From: Neodidymelliopsis sp. IMI 364377
Taxonomy: Eukaryota > Ascomycota > Dothideomycetes > Pleosporales > Didymellaceae
Reading direction: 5' to 3'
DNA length: 64,000 bases
NCBI GenBank assembly: GCA_027946375.1
Contig: JAPEUT010000032.1
Coordinates: 62,001 to 126,000 of the forward strand
Position numbers and translations under genes: made by a program. Below are positions 1 to 11,221 of this stretch, piece after piece. Under the pieces are notes generated by a model that saw nothing but the letters and a program-made list of their open reading frames with translations, searched no databases and was not told the DNA's origin. Position 1 is the stretch's first letter, and every line of letters starts with the position of its first letter.

Positions 1-393
1 GCGCCCGATACGTGGTGAAGACATAATCAGGCTCCGCACACCAACCTTTCACTGAGCAAGAGTCTGCTCTTGGCCGTCTTGGGTTACCTCCACATCTTGG
101 TGGCACCTCTTATAAGCCTTCCTGATAGCTTGTGTTGTCGGTCAAGTAGTGAGACGGTCTCTCTTCAGCTCCCTCCCAGCCTTGCCCATATAACTACCGG
201 TCAGCTGTACGCCTCGAGGCTCGCAAGGCTTTCTCCCTGCGTCGTCTGCTCGTGTACATAAAAGGTCTCCTTCCAGCCGGAGTTGCCTTGTCAACGTGCT
301 GCGCCTTTCACGCCGCGTCCGCAAACGGTCTTCTACCCCCACCACCCAAGGTCAACTTGAACATTCCTCGAGCACTGAACACCAACAAACACA
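1..393 (+). promoter_or_regulatory. Upstream region and probable 5' leader of the amino-acid permease gene
   Basis: No coding region is supported here. The stretch just before the permease start is pyrimidine-rich with scattered ACC/CACC runs, as is common in fungal 5' leaders, and the start codon sits in a good context (ACACAATGGC). GATA cores occur (for example near 6 and 122), which would suit nitrogen control of a permease, but such short motifs are expected by chance. Confidence 0.4.
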
Positions 394-2329
394 ATGGCGA
401 TTTTCAACAGGAGCTCCAGCTCCTCTGATGGGGCCAGTCCTCACAACAAGGATCCCGAGATGTATGGAAAGACAGAGTACACGACCGGCACCACCGCCGA
501 ACCCGTAGTGGACGCGGACGGTGTGGTGGTTCACACTGACAGTGGCCATCTGCACCGTGGTCTCAAGTCCCGTCACATCACTATGATTGCTATCGGTGGT
601 GCTATCGGAACTGGTCTCATCATTGGTACTGGAAAGGCTTTGGCTCAGTCTGGGTGAGTTCAACGATACCCACGAGGGATCCTCCGTCTTTTTGATTTGA
701 CATCTGCGCTTCACTCGAGAGAAGCGCAGATGTTGAACCAAGAAAAAGAGTTGTTTCGTACCAGATGTTACAATCGCTAACTTCCACAGACCTGCTTCTA
801 TTCTCATCGCTTACACCGCTGTTGGTCTCCTCGTTTACGTCGTCATGACCGCTCTTGGTGAAATGGCTGCTTGGATCCCTCACTCTTCTGGTTTCGCCGG
901 TTATGCTACCCGCTTCTGTGACCCTGCTCTCGGTTTCGCTCTCGGATGGACTTACTGGTGCAAATACATCATCACGACTCCCAACCAACTTACAGCTTCG
1001 GCCTTGATCATCCAGGAATGGATCGATGCGAAGAGAATCAATCCCGGAATCTGGATCTTGATCTTCCTCGTTTTGATCTGCTCCATTAATTACTTCGGTA
1101 TCAAATTCTTCGGTGAACTCGAGTTCTGGCTGAGTTCGATCAAGGTCGTAGTTATCGTCGGTGTCATCCTCCTCTCGTTCATCCTCGCCGTTGGCGGTGG
1201 ACCTGGCCCTGCGACTGGCTTCAAGTACTACAAGAACCCCGGTGCATTCAAGCCTTACATCACCACCGGCAGCGCTGGCAAATTCTACGGATTCTGGAGC
1301 TCCCTCGTCAACGCTGTGTTCGCTTTCCTTGGTACCGAGCTCATTGGTGTTACTGTCGGTGAGGCTCAGAACCCCCGCAAGACGATCCCCCGCGCCATCA
1401 AGCTCACATTCTACCGAATCGTGTTCTTCTACGTCTTTGCTGTGTTCTTCCTAGGAATGCTTGTCCCGTACAACTCTCCCGAGCTAGCTTTCGCAAACAA
1501 GCAGACTGCTAAAGCGTCTGCCTCACCTTTTGTTGTTGCTATCAGGATCGCCGGTATCAAGGCTTTGCCAGACATCCTCAACGCATGCATTCTGGTCTTC
1601 ACCTTCAGTGCTTCCAACTCGGATCTGTACATTGCATCGCGTACCATCTACGGTCTTGCCGAAGAGGGCCATGCTCCCAAGATCTTCAAGTGGACCAACA
1701 AGCGCGGTGTTCCCGTCCCCGCTCTGGCAATCTCAGCACTCTTCTGCTGTACAGCCTTTATGAACGCTGCCAGTGACTCTCAGATCGTCTTCGGATACTT
1801 TGTCAACTTGACTACGATTTTCGGTCTCTTGTCTTGGATTTCGCTCCTCGTCTCGCACATCTACTTCGTTCGTGCGCGCCGTGCCCAAGGAATTACCAAC
1901 GATCAGTTGGCCTACACTGCGCCAGCTGGCCTCACCGGCTCCTACATTGCGCTCTTCTTCTGCATTCTTATCGCCTTGACAAAGAACTTCAACGTTTTCA
2001 CGAAGAGCCCGAAGACTTACGGCGACTTTGATTACAAGAACTTCATCACTGGCTACCTTGTAAGTTTGAGCCTACAGAAATTGTACTGAAGACAAAGCTG
2101 ACTTACCACGCAGGGCATTCCCATCTACCTACTCTGTATCTTCGGCTACAAGTTCTTTATGAAGTCCAAGGGCGTCAAACCACACGAGGCCGACTTCTAC
2201 ACCGGCAAGGACGTCATAGATCGCGAAGAGGAGGCTTTCCTCGCCCACCAGGCACAGAAGCAGCTCGAGAACGGAGGCAAGAAGAACGGAAACTGGTTCT
2301 ACAGGACATTCGTCTCCTGGCTGTTCTAA
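394..2329 (+). CDS. Amino-acid permease, Dip5 (dicarboxylic amino acid) type
   Basis: Plasma-membrane amino acid/H+ symporter of the fungal AAP/YAT family. Three exons give 581 residues: 394-653, 790-2059 and 2114-2329, with GTGAGT and GTAAGT donors and the frame kept at both joins. The cytosolic N-terminus is followed by the first membrane segment, whose GAIGTGLIIGTG motif (about residues 66-77) is typical of the family. The stretch ATRFCDPALGFALGWTYW and the loop motif EAQNPRKTIPRAIK are also typical. About twelve hydrophobic segments can be picked out, and the C-terminal tail is charged, ending near WFYRTFVSWLF. The match is closest to Dip5-like carriers of glutamate and aspartate. Substrate is inferred from that resemblance; a broader-specificity permease is possible. 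Confidence 0.9.
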
Positions 2330-4327
2330 GTACGCATCGCTACATTCGTTGTTTTGCGATGATAGATTACATTCGCTACAATGTGGTAACGGGCGGATGT
2401 CGCACTTGAATGCAAGGACATGAGAACATGGTATAATGATAATGCACATGATCCCAACTTTCCAACTTCATCTTCTTCGCATTCCGCAACATCACTCCTC
2501 TGTCGCCGCATTCGCCCAAGTCCACCTCACAAGTGCAGGATCAGCCCCCATCTCAATCAATTACCTAACCACCCGCCCTCCGAACCATGCCTCAATCCAC
2601 GCCCCTTCCCATCCGCGCACGATAACGCCCAACAATGCCGTAACTTTTTCCTCATCCCCACGGGGTAGAAGAACCGCGCTTGTGGAACAACGTCGTAGGT
2701 GTGGAGCCGCGCTTGCTTGGAATTACGTGATGAATTGGCGCGTGGCGAGACATGTACAGGGCGTGTAGGTATTTCGGTCCCGGACGGATACAGTTGCGCG
2801 ATGCGATAGTCTTAGTGCAATTGATTAGCAACAAGCGGGCAGAAAGAAAAATTAGTAACAACAATAAATTCAATCCCGCTTTGTTACAATGCCCAGTCCA
2901 TTTGCATACAGAACTGTGATAGTGGCGGTTCGCCAAGCCGTCGTGACGTGCGGCGCTATTGTGCGCGAAAGAGTACACATGATCATCATGTTCATTGTAT
3001 GCCTCTGCAACCGACGAAAGTGAGATCGAGATAGCGTTTCAGTCAAGCTTGCAGCCCTCAGACGCTGGGCTTTCTTGTGCGAAAGCCTAGTTGTCAAGCT
3101 TAGGCGGAGCCGCTTGGGGATGTTGGCTGCGAGTGCTTGGTGGGAGGGGGTGCCGAGTTTGCCGGTGTTGATGTTGGTATTGGGGAGGTGGAAGGTCGTG
3201 TGTCATGTGAGGTCTGTGGAACGAGAAGATGTTATGTTGTCAAGAACATAGGGACTTTTAGGATGGGGATTTAGATGCAATGGTTGGGAGATTATGTGGG
3301 TTTGCAGTTATCAATTAGCATTGCTGACTGGTGTTGCTGCGCTGCGAGATTGACTTTTGACGGTTCCTGCAGGACGCAACCTAATGACAGTATAAAAGAG
3401 AGAGGGACGTCTGGAGCGCTTGAGCCTTATGTACAGGTACATATGACTCCATGCTTGTGCGATGGCTGCTCTGTGATGTTGCTCACGACCGATGATCGAA
3501 TCGATTGCATCCAGGTCATACCAATCCTAATGTTGCTTCTGTCCACTTTCGACAAGACAGATAGGTCCATCTGTCTTCCATCGCAACTTCATCAGAAGTA
3601 CATGTGGCTTCAATGGCAACAGTCAGACACTCTGTGAGCTGTGCAGCGATGCTCCAAGATCCTAGATGTGTTACAGTATGTTGTCAAAACTTAATATTCG
3701 GTCGATTGAAGAACAAATGCGTTCCAATATTTGATATCGCATGCTTCACAGGCAAACCAAAGACAATCAGTCCAAAAAGAAAGACGAGGTGCATGTCAGG
3801 AACCAAAAAAAAAATAGTGGGCATTATGAAAAGGATAGCTTTGGAGATGACAGTGAAAGTATCGACTTAATCACAGAATAACGAAACTTCATAAATACTA
3901 CACTCATATGTATTGGGTAGGCACAACGCTCAAGATATCGAAAACTAAGGCAACAGTACCAAGGATGGTGAATACAGCGCTTGAGTGGAAACGCTGTGAC
4001 GTGATAGATCGATATTCAAGAAGGCACCAGACATGTCTTGAATACACGTAACTGACCTTTCTACATTGCTGATACTTCGCTCTATTGAGGTGACATACTG
4101 CTAACTTGTGATTGTTTGCCTTCACGTACAAGAAACGGCTAATCGGCATAAAAGCGCTTTCGTTTTCTCACGGTTAGGTCAAACCGTTTGCTAGAGTCAA
4201 TATCATCGAAGCACTCGCATTTTCTGCTCAAAGAGTCTTTCTTGCTCTCCTACACTCTCATCTCAATACAATACTGTCCACTATTGTTAAGTGTAACGTC
4301 AGTTCGGGCTGCGCAGTAATTTCAAGT
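2330..4327. other. Gene-poor intergenic stretch (about 2 kb)
   Basis: Only short open frames occur on both strands. None has a recognisable domain or convincing splice-joined extension. The first 200 bp will hold the permease 3' UTR. The part from about 3600 to 4200 is more AT-rich and has many stops in all frames. A degraded gene or non-coding RNA cannot be excluded by eye. Confidence 0.5.
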
Positions 4328-5185
4328 ATGGCGACCACTACTTCCTTCCTATCTCTTCCTCCAGAAATTTGCAACCGGATCTACATTTGCTCTCACCCCA
4401 TTAGGTGTTTTAAGTACTCTGAGAACGAAGCCTCATCCGGACGAAAGTTTTTCTTTTATGCCGCTCCACACAGTATCGTTCCCAGTGAACACGACCAGTC
4501 CAATCACGATACAAAGTACAATCAGCTGAAATATGTGAACCGACAACTTCACTCGGAGACAGCTGGGCTGGAGCTCAAGTACGCTCCGGCTCTTGTGTTT
4601 GACGGTCTTCCCGATTCTACACGACCTGGTGGAGCCCAGGCATTGAGATTCTTAATGTCGGTGTCACTGAAAAGACGTGCTTGGCTTTCTTGCATTGTGG
4701 TCTACGACACACCAGCACTGCCTCATGAATCATTTCTCCGCGACATCCCAGAGACCTTGACGCTACTTGATCAGATCTGCAGCGAGAACGAAAACCTCTG
4801 TTTATGTTATCACCCACCAGCATGGGACTTGCGTCCAAGTTTTGCGTCAATCGAGAACTGCATCTTCAATGGAGCGATGTATGCTCTCATCCTGCGAGGT
4901 GAGAACAGCGCTCAACTGTTCAATCCACGTCGCGGCTTTCACATGGCTCAGCTTCTAGATGACGACGATGAAAGCCATCCGCCTATGGTAAAGCAGGCCA
5001 GGGCATGGCGCAACACCGTATCTCTCAAGGCAGTAAACTTCCGATTCTTTCCAAGGATCTTGGACATCAATGGCGAGCAATCAATGGGGCCCGGGGAACT
5101 CGCATATTTCTACTACGAACCGTCGTCAGTCTTTTCGGAGTCGGCGGATTTTCAGCTGGAGCAATGGTATAAAGAAGGGCTTTAG
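4328..5185 (+). CDS. F-box-like/2EXR-type hypothetical protein
   Basis: Uncharacterised single-exon gene of 285 residues. It opens with FLSLPPEICNRIY (about residues 7-19), which resembles the LPxEIRNxIY opening of many fungal F-box-like or 2EXR-type proteins. This is followed by a segment of the form LKYVNRQLHSETAGL, the usual second conserved block (L..VNRQL..E...L). The remainder has no domain I recognise and no signal peptide or membrane segment. Proteins of this class are abundant, fast evolving and mostly of unknown function; a role as an SCF substrate adaptor is only a guess. It stands alone, with about 2 kb of empty sequence upstream. Confidence 0.6.
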   Translation: MATTTSFLSLPPEICNRIYICSHPIRCFKYSENEASSGRKFFFYAAPHSIVPSEHDQSNHDTKYNQLKYVNRQLHSETAGLELKYAPALVFDGLPDSTRPGGAQALRFLMSVSLKRRAWLSCIVVYDTPALPHESFLRDIPETLTLLDQICSENENLCLCYHPPAWDLRPSFASIENCIFNGAMYALILRGENSAQLFNPRRGFHMAQLLDDDDESHPPMVKQARAWRNTVSLKAVNFRFFPRILDINGEQSMGPGELAYFYYEPSSVFSESADFQLEQWYKEGL

Positions 5186-5878
5186 AGAATCAGCCAGGTG
5201 TAGTCGGAAGTATTGATGCAGGCGGAGTGCTAAAAGTGCTTGAGTAAGCAAAGCTAAGGGATGATGGTGATGACCAGTGTGCTGGGTCCTTATTTGCAAG
5301 TGGAAAACGTAGAGGTAAACTGAGGGCTCGATCATCCGTGAGAACTTAGCTGTCAAAACGGGAAGGGTAGGACAAGCTTAGCAAGCTTCAACACAGAATG
5401 AAGCAGAGCATAGTCAGACAGTCAGTCTAAGAATTCTCAAAGCCCATAACATATGTCTAATATCGACTCGTCTAGGTGAGCTGAGAATATTCCTAGCAAT
5501 CGGTCTTGGAGACGCCCTCTATATTGCCAGCCACGTTTTGACTTGGAGACAACCTCCTCATAAGATGACCAACGAGAAGATGGAGACCTCCGTCCTGATG
5601 CTGTAGCTGCAACATTACCTATGTCTTGAGGACCTACGCTGTAGCCGATTCGAGCATGGCCGGACCCTGATGAGTTCGGCAAGGCGAGATGTTCGAAGTG
5701 GGTCCCGCAAAGTTTTGATGCGGGCTCACGTGCAACAAATCCAAAAAGAGTAAGAGCTGCCAAGTAATCCGCTAACAGCGCCAGCCGCCCACACTCTCGA
5801 AATTCGCACAGAGAAACCTTCCATCGTCGTTACTAACCCACAGCTCTCCCGACTTCACCACGAGCAAAATCAGTCAAG
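5186..5878. promoter_or_regulatory. Intergenic region and RPL18 promoter/5' leader
   Basis: The region contains the 3' UTR of the F-box-like gene and the promoter of the ribosomal protein gene. A minus-strand open frame (5437-5763) crosses it but has no ATG start at its upstream limit and no family resemblance, so it is not called. The last 130 bp contain an intron-like pattern described separately. Confidence 0.4.
5750..5843 (+). other. Possible 5' UTR intron of RPL18
   Basis: A GTAAGA donor at 5750 and a perfect TACTAAC branch sequence followed closely by CACAG (ending 5843) would define a 94-nt intron in the leader, 35 nt before the RPL18 start codon. Leader introns are known in fungal ribosomal protein genes. 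There is no coding-frame test for this call, so it remains tentative. Confidence 0.35.
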
Positions 5879-6604
5879 ATGGGAATTGATCTCGACCGCC
5901 ACCATGTTCGAGACGGGCACCGCAGTATGTGAACCCCCGTCGAGTCGGCGCAGCAATGCGCTGGCGAAGCTGTCCTTGGACGCAACATGAAATCTCGCAA
6001 GAGCGAAGGTTGACGAGTATACAGAGGTCCCTAAGTCGTCCAACCCCTACGTTAAGCTGTTGGTTCGTCTGTACAAGTTCCTTGCCCGTAAGTACCACAG
6101 TCCAGGAGCGCGCACGCGAGTTGGTGGGCTAACAGCGACGCAGGCCGTACCGATGCGCCCTTCAACAAGGTTGTCCTCCGCCGTCTTATGATGTCCAAGA
6201 TCAACCGCCCCCCCGTCTCCCTCTCCAAGATCATCGCGACCTCCGCCAACAAGGCCAACGCGAAGACCAACGAGGGCAAGACCATTGTCATTGTCGGCAC
6301 CGTCACCGACGACAACCGCCTCCTCGAGCTCCCCAAGCTCTCCGTCGCTGCCCTGCGCTTCACCGCCTCGGCCCGCGCCCGCATCGAGAAGGCTGGTGGT
6401 GAGGCTCTCACCATCGACGAGGTTGCCACCCGTTTCCCCACTGGTGCCAACACTCTGCTCCTCCGTGGACCCAAGAACTCCCGCGAGTCCGTCAAGCACT
6501 TCGGCTTCGGTCCCCACTCCAACAAGAAGCCCTACGTCGAGTCCAAGGGCCGCAAGTTCGAGCGTGCTCGTGGCCGCAGAAGGTCCCGTGGTTTCAAGGT
6601 CTAA
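5879..6604 (+). CDS. RPL18: 60S ribosomal protein L18 (eL18)
   Basis: Structural protein of the large cytosolic ribosomal subunit. Three exons, 5879-5924, 6025-6087 and 6144-6604, give 189 residues, close to the usual 186-190. The start MGIDLDRHHVR, the middle LARRTDAPFNKVVLRRLMMS and the basic tail GRRRSRGFKV are diagnostic. Both introns fall in the first 110 nt of coding sequence (donors GTATGT and GTAAGT), typical of ribosomal protein genes, and the third exon is strongly C-ending in codon use, as expected for very high expression. The first exon codes for only 15 residues plus one base. Confidence 0.95.
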
Positions 6605-7174
6605 GCGACTGCTTGAGCTTGAGGTGGAACGATTTCTCTGGGTTGCTGGCGTGGTCACGGTCATGGGAATTGATTTACGAGGCGTGCATCATGACTGGCA
6701 TGAGCCCTTGGCTGGTTCACAAAAAGATACTCAATGTCCGAATATGCAATGGACGCACACCAATGAGCTCTCGAGGCTCATGGTATTTTCTCATGAACTT
6801 ACCTTCTTCACAAGTGACATGCGCCATGTGTGATGTCCTCACAGCGAGTGCTTTGGTTAAGCAGAGCCTGCGTCGTTGCTTTCACTCTGCAGAGGCAGTG
6901 TCTACGATTGACAGCCATCATGTAATCTAGGCAGCCCGCAAGAAAAAGCAACCACACCTTACAATTAAAATGCCGCGTGTTCATCAAGTGATTGCAACCA
7001 ATTGCAAGATCGTCATTTTCGTTGAAGAAATCGCGAACTAAATTTTCTCTAGCACCCCACATTGAACCAGCCCTGCGCTCCGACCCAGCCCCGATGCTCG
7101 TACTTACCTAAAGCAGTCATATCAACTCGACCACCTCCACAACTTACCATCATACCCCAAGTTTGCAACTCACA
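6605..7174. other. Intergenic region between RPL18 and ADE2
   Basis: The region holds the RPL18 3' UTR and the ADE2 promoter. No gene is seen. The last 100 bp are rich in C and A with CCACCTCCACAACTTACC-like sequence, a typical fungal leader. Confidence 0.45.
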
Positions 7175-8884
7175 ATGGCCGACAGTCGCAAAGTCGGAGT
7201 GCTGGGCGGTGGCCAACTCGGCCGTATGCTCATTGAAGCCGCCAACCGGCTCAACATCCAGGTGAATGTTCTCGACGCTTCGAACTCGCCAGCAAAGCAG
7301 ATCTCAGCACATGACGGCCACCTGGAGGGGTCGTTCAAAGATGCAGCCAAGGTTAAAGAGCTAGCTCAGAAGTGTGACGTGGTCACCGTTGAGATTGAGC
7401 ACGTAGATACGCATATGCTCGAGGAAGTAGCGGGGCAAGTCGTTGTCGAGCCAAGCTGGAAGACACTCCGGATCATCAAGGACAAGTATGCGCAGAAGCA
7501 GCATTTGAAAGAGCATGGTGTTGATGTTGCTGAGAGCATTGATCTTGAGGGCAAAGGTGCTGAGGGACTGAAGGAAGTTGGCGTCACATATGGGTATCCC
7601 TATATGCTGAAGAGCAAGACTGAGGCGTATGACGGCAAGGGCAACTTTGTGGTCAAGAGCGAGGGTGACATCGATGCCGCGATCAAGGCACTGGGGGATC
7701 GCCCGCTGTACGCTGAGCGTTGGGCTGACTTCAGTATGGAGTTGGCTGTCATGGTGGTCAAGACCAAGGATGGTGTCCTTACCTTCCCTACCGTCGAGAC
7801 AGTCCACGAGGACAGCATTTGCAAGCTCACCTACACACCTCCCCGCAATGTCGCTGCCGCTACCGCTCAACGTGCTCAGGATCTGGCCAAGAAAGCCATC
7901 GCAGCATTCGAAGGCAAGGGTGTCTTCGGCGTCGAAATGTTCCTCCTCAAAGACGACTCTCTCCTAATCAATGAAATCGCCCCACGTCCTCACAACTCAG
8001 GTCACTACACCATCGAAGGCTGCGACATGTCACAATACGAAGCTCACCTCCGTGCCATTCTCGACATCCCCATCAGCCAAGAAGACCTCCGCCTCAAGGA
8101 ACCCTCCATCATGCTCAACATCCTCGGCGCACAGAGCCCAGACTCGCACGTCAAGACCGCCCAGCGCGCATACACCGTCCCCGGCGCAAAAGTCCACCTC
8201 TACGGTAAAGGCGACGCCCGCCCCGGCCGCAAAATGGGCCACATCACTCTCACGGCGCCCACGCTCTGCGACGCAGAGCGCAAAATCCAACCCTTGATCG
8301 ACTTCGTCGACGAGCAAAAAGGAAAAGCACTCGGTCCCCACACCGCAGACCCAACCTCGACCCCAGAGCCCCTCGTCGCAGTAATCATGGGCTCAGACTC
8401 TGACCTACCCGTACTGAAAGCCGGTCTTCAAATCCTCGAGAAACTGCAAATCCCCTTCACCACGCGCATCACCTCCGCACACCGCACGCCCGACTGGCTG
8501 CGCACCTTCTCCAAAACGGCGTCCTCGACATCCCTCCGCGTCATCATCGGCGCAGCAGGCGGCGCCGCCCACCTCCCCGGCATGTGCGCGTCCTGGACCA
8601 CGCTGCCCGTGATTGGACTCCCCGTCAAGGCAACGCACATGGACGGGTGGGACAGTCTGGTATCGATGACGCAGATGCCGCGCGGGGAGCCCGTGGCGAC
8701 AGTGGGAATCAACAATAGTACGAATGCGGCATTGTTGGCGGTGAGGATTCTGGGTGCGAGCGATGAGGTCGTCAGGGAGAGGCTGAGGGTGTGGATGGAG
8801 GGGAACGAGAAGGAGGTTATGAGGAAGGATGGCGATTTGTTGGAGAAGGGGTGGGAGGCGTATCTTACGAGCATGGGTAAATAG
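7175..8884 (+). CDS. ADE2: Phosphoribosylaminoimidazole carboxylase
   Basis: De novo purine synthesis enzyme that carboxylates AIR to CAIR. A single exon gives 569 residues (yeast Ade2 is 571). The N-terminal half is a PurK-type ATP-grasp enzyme: GVLGGGQLGRM (about residues 8-18) at the start, YDGKGNFVV in the ATP-binding loop, and NEIAPRPHNSGHYTIE, the strongest block of the family. The C-terminal domain, from about residue 395, is PurE: VIMGSDSDLPV, SAHRTPD and GAAGGAAHLPGM are visible. I chose the ATG in the context CACAATGGCC because the frame extends upstream only through non-ATG codons. Codon use drifts from C-ending to mixed near the 3' end, without any break. Confidence 0.96.
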   Translation: MADSRKVGVLGGGQLGRMLIEAANRLNIQVNVLDASNSPAKQISAHDGHLEGSFKDAAKVKELAQKCDVVTVEIEHVDTHMLEEVAGQVVVEPSWKTLRIIKDKYAQKQHLKEHGVDVAESIDLEGKGAEGLKEVGVTYGYPYMLKSKTEAYDGKGNFVVKSEGDIDAAIKALGDRPLYAERWADFSMELAVMVVKTKDGVLTFPTVETVHEDSICKLTYTPPRNVAAATAQRAQDLAKKAIAAFEGKGVFGVEMFLLKDDSLLINEIAPRPHNSGHYTIEGCDMSQYEAHLRAILDIPISQEDLRLKEPSIMLNILGAQSPDSHVKTAQRAYTVPGAKVHLYGKGDARPGRKMGHITLTAPTLCDAERKIQPLIDFVDEQKGKALGPHTADPTSTPEPLVAVIMGSDSDLPVLKAGLQILEKLQIPFTTRITSAHRTPDWLRTFSKTASSTSLRVIIGAAGGAAHLPGMCASWTTLPVIGLPVKATHMDGWDSLVSMTQMPRGEPVATVGINNSTNAALLAVRILGASDEVVRERLRVWMEGNEKEVMRKDGDLLEKGWEAYLTSMGK

Positions 8885-9488
8885 AGAAGTCTGGATGTGT
8901 TAGACATGTGTAGGGTTGCGGATTTCGTTTGAAATTGGCAACTAATGCATCAAGTCTATACGGGTTAGAAGTCAGTTAGTTCTACCACAGTTTCTAAAGC
9001 TAGTCTCTCCATCTACACACTCCTGGATGATCAAGTCCCAAGCTTTAATTGAAATCAGTTTCAAATGTCGATGTAGCTTACGCGAAAAGACGAAGTTCGC
9101 AATACACACCAGAGACACAACTAAGCAGTACCTTCACAGTCCATTACGATTAAGTAGCTTAAAAGTATATATCTGATCGCAATCCTCCACAGGTAAGGTA
9201 CTGCGAAGTCTATGTATATACGGTACGTCATTTTATCGATTCGCCCTCATAGCTCCTTGACATGCATCTGAACTCGGAAATAAAAACGACAGAAAACCAA
9301 GAACAGTTCAAAATCGCTGCCTCGTACACAGGGCTCACAAGAGCCCGCTTGTCTATACTGTCAACCGACAGAACCCAGCCCATCCCAATCCGGCACCAAA
9401 CAGAGGATAAGAAAACATGGAAGAAGTAGAACCAAATGTGCCGACTATATCCTCAGCGTCTGCTGTGATCGTGTGTCGATCAAAAGAC
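8885..9488. other. Convergent intergenic region (ADE2 / TPT transporter 3' ends)
   Basis: The region contains only the two 3' UTRs. It is AT-rich, with TATATA/TGTATATA stretches near 9165-9220 that could act in 3' end formation. No gene is seen. Confidence 0.4.
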
Positions 9489-10920
9489 CTATGCACCCTT
9501 CTCGCCGAGGACATGGCCAATGCCGCTCTGAACACCGTTGTAAAGCTTGCCAGTCTGGTCAGGGGCATAGCGGGGTCCGAGGCTACCCAGAATCAGGAAC
9601 ATACAGGTGATGGCAGCGCCGAAGACCATCAGCTTGCGAAGAGCGGGGCGGGTCTGGCCAAACTCTGCCCACTGCCTGCCACCCTGGCCGATGAATTCCT
9701 TCAGCTTCTCTCCACCGAGCTTGTAGTAGACGAGACCGCCGAGCGCAATGCTGTAACCAAAGGCCTGGAGAAGGGTAACGGGGTCGCGGAAGAGGAACAT
9801 GGATGCAAGAACAAGGAGAATGTCCTTGAGTACACCGGAGAGAGTAAGAACCAGGGACGAAGTCTTGCCAATCTGGACTTTTGTCAGTTTGTGTGTCATA
9901 TCGCGAAGGATTTCTTGGACATACCAGGAAAACAACGGAAACGTTAAGCAGGAAAGCAACACCAGCGTTGGCAACGAGAGTGAGACCACCAACGCGGTTG
10001 ATGTCATTCATTGTGAGGGTCGGCAGCTCAGTGAACAGCAGGACGATACTGTTCATGACGGCGCAAGCTGGGGCATAGTAGTAGAGCGAGACCAGGGGGT
10101 CCATCTTGAACTCCTTGGAGCTCAAGATTCGCTCAACCATGACCAAACGAACCGCCTCGAAAACGATACCGGCGACCTGGAAGAGGAAACCGATCATGAC
10201 GAACTGGAGCTCGCCGAAGGACGCAATGACGACACCGAGAACGATGAAGGAGACGTTGCCGAGAACCTTGAGGTTTACGGGTGCTATTCCCATAGTCCAG
10301 GTTGCAATGAGGACAGCGACGGGAGTAGTAGCCTGCTAGAATTAGCCTTGAGCCAATTTTTTTCTCTGTTGTGTAAACGCACCTTGAGCATCTGGATGAA
10401 AGCAACACTCAGGTAGAGGTATGCCTGGTTACCGCAGATCAAGCTCAAACTGAAGAAGAGGCCAATTGGCACGATCGCCCTCAGGTAGACCTTGCCCGTC
10501 ATAGGCACCTTCTTTCTCGAGTCGAGGATGGTTGTGAAGCGAGCGAGGATCTGCGTCATGATGGTCGCAAAGATCAGATGCCATGTTGTGAGGAAGATGG
10601 GGAACTCTGCGAGCGCTGTTAGCTGCTCGTCGTGGAGACGGCGACGATGGCTGTGACGTACGGAACTTTGCCGTGTCCAGAATGTACTTGTTGAAGACGA
10701 TTGTGCTGGAACTGAGCGTGATCCATGTTCTGCGCAGTGTTAGCGGGTGCTGCAGGGTCGCTGGAGAAGATCCCACGTACGCAACATAGACGGCAGGGTG
10801 AAAGGAGGCCGGCGCATTCGGCTTGGGGGCCGGTGCGTCTGGGTTGACGGTGGGCAGGACTGGCAGGGCGGTGTCGCGGGCAGCGTCGACCGAGGAGCGG
10901 ACCTTTTCGTCTTGAGACAT
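9489..10920 (-). CDS. TPT/DUF250-family (drug/metabolite superfamily) transporter
   Basis: Membrane transporter related to triose-phosphate and nucleotide-sugar translocators. Five exons in transcript order: 10920-10781, 10729-10662, 10606-10383, 10332-9925 and 9872-9489, giving 407 residues. All joins keep frame. Hallmarks are WITLSSSTIVFNKYIL in the first membrane helix, FPIFLTTWHL, SVAFIQMLKATTPVAVL after the third join, and KTSSLVLTLSGVLKDI, the conserved Lys-Thr block of the family. About ten hydrophobic segments are visible. The N-terminus is Pro-rich and cytosolic. The family includes yeast Sly41-like Golgi/ER proteins. The substrate cannot be read from sequence; a nucleotide sugar or sugar phosphate is likely, which would fit its divergent neighbour, UDP-galactopyranose mutase, but that link is only positional. 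Confidence 0.88.
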
Positions 10921-11197
10921 GGTGGTGGTGGAGGATGGTGTTTGGGAGAGGGAAAGGCTGAGGAGAGGTGTGGTCGAGGGCGGTGGTAATCGAGGTCAAA
11001 AGAGCGATGGTCACTGCGCTGGGAACGTCGACGCCGGTACGAGATCGGCGCGGGAAGCTGACTGAAGGGTCTCGCCGCAAAGGGGAGGAAGGATGCACAA
11101 GGCGTCACACAGGGACTGCAATGAAGAGTTGTGTACACGGGCTGCGCGCACAGGAGGGAGGCTGGCTATAAGAGAGGCAGCACACAGACACTGGCCT

Positions 11198-11221
11198 GGC
11201 ACTGGGACAGGCACTGGGACA
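11198..11221. repeat. Two perfect 12-bp tandem copies (GGCACTGGGACA)
   Basis: The unit occurs at 11198-11209 and 11210-11221 with no mismatch, preceded by a partial, diverged copy. It lies upstream of the TPT transporter start. A regulatory role is not shown. Confidence 0.85.

Noticed and set aside
5437..5763. Minus-strand open frame in the RPL18 promoter
   Set aside because: There is no ATG at its upstream limit, no recognised motif, and it overlaps the expected promoter.
6047..6664. Minus-strand frame opposite RPL18
   Set aside because: It is a shadow of the highly biased RPL18 exon, with repetitive Gly/Val/Leu composition.
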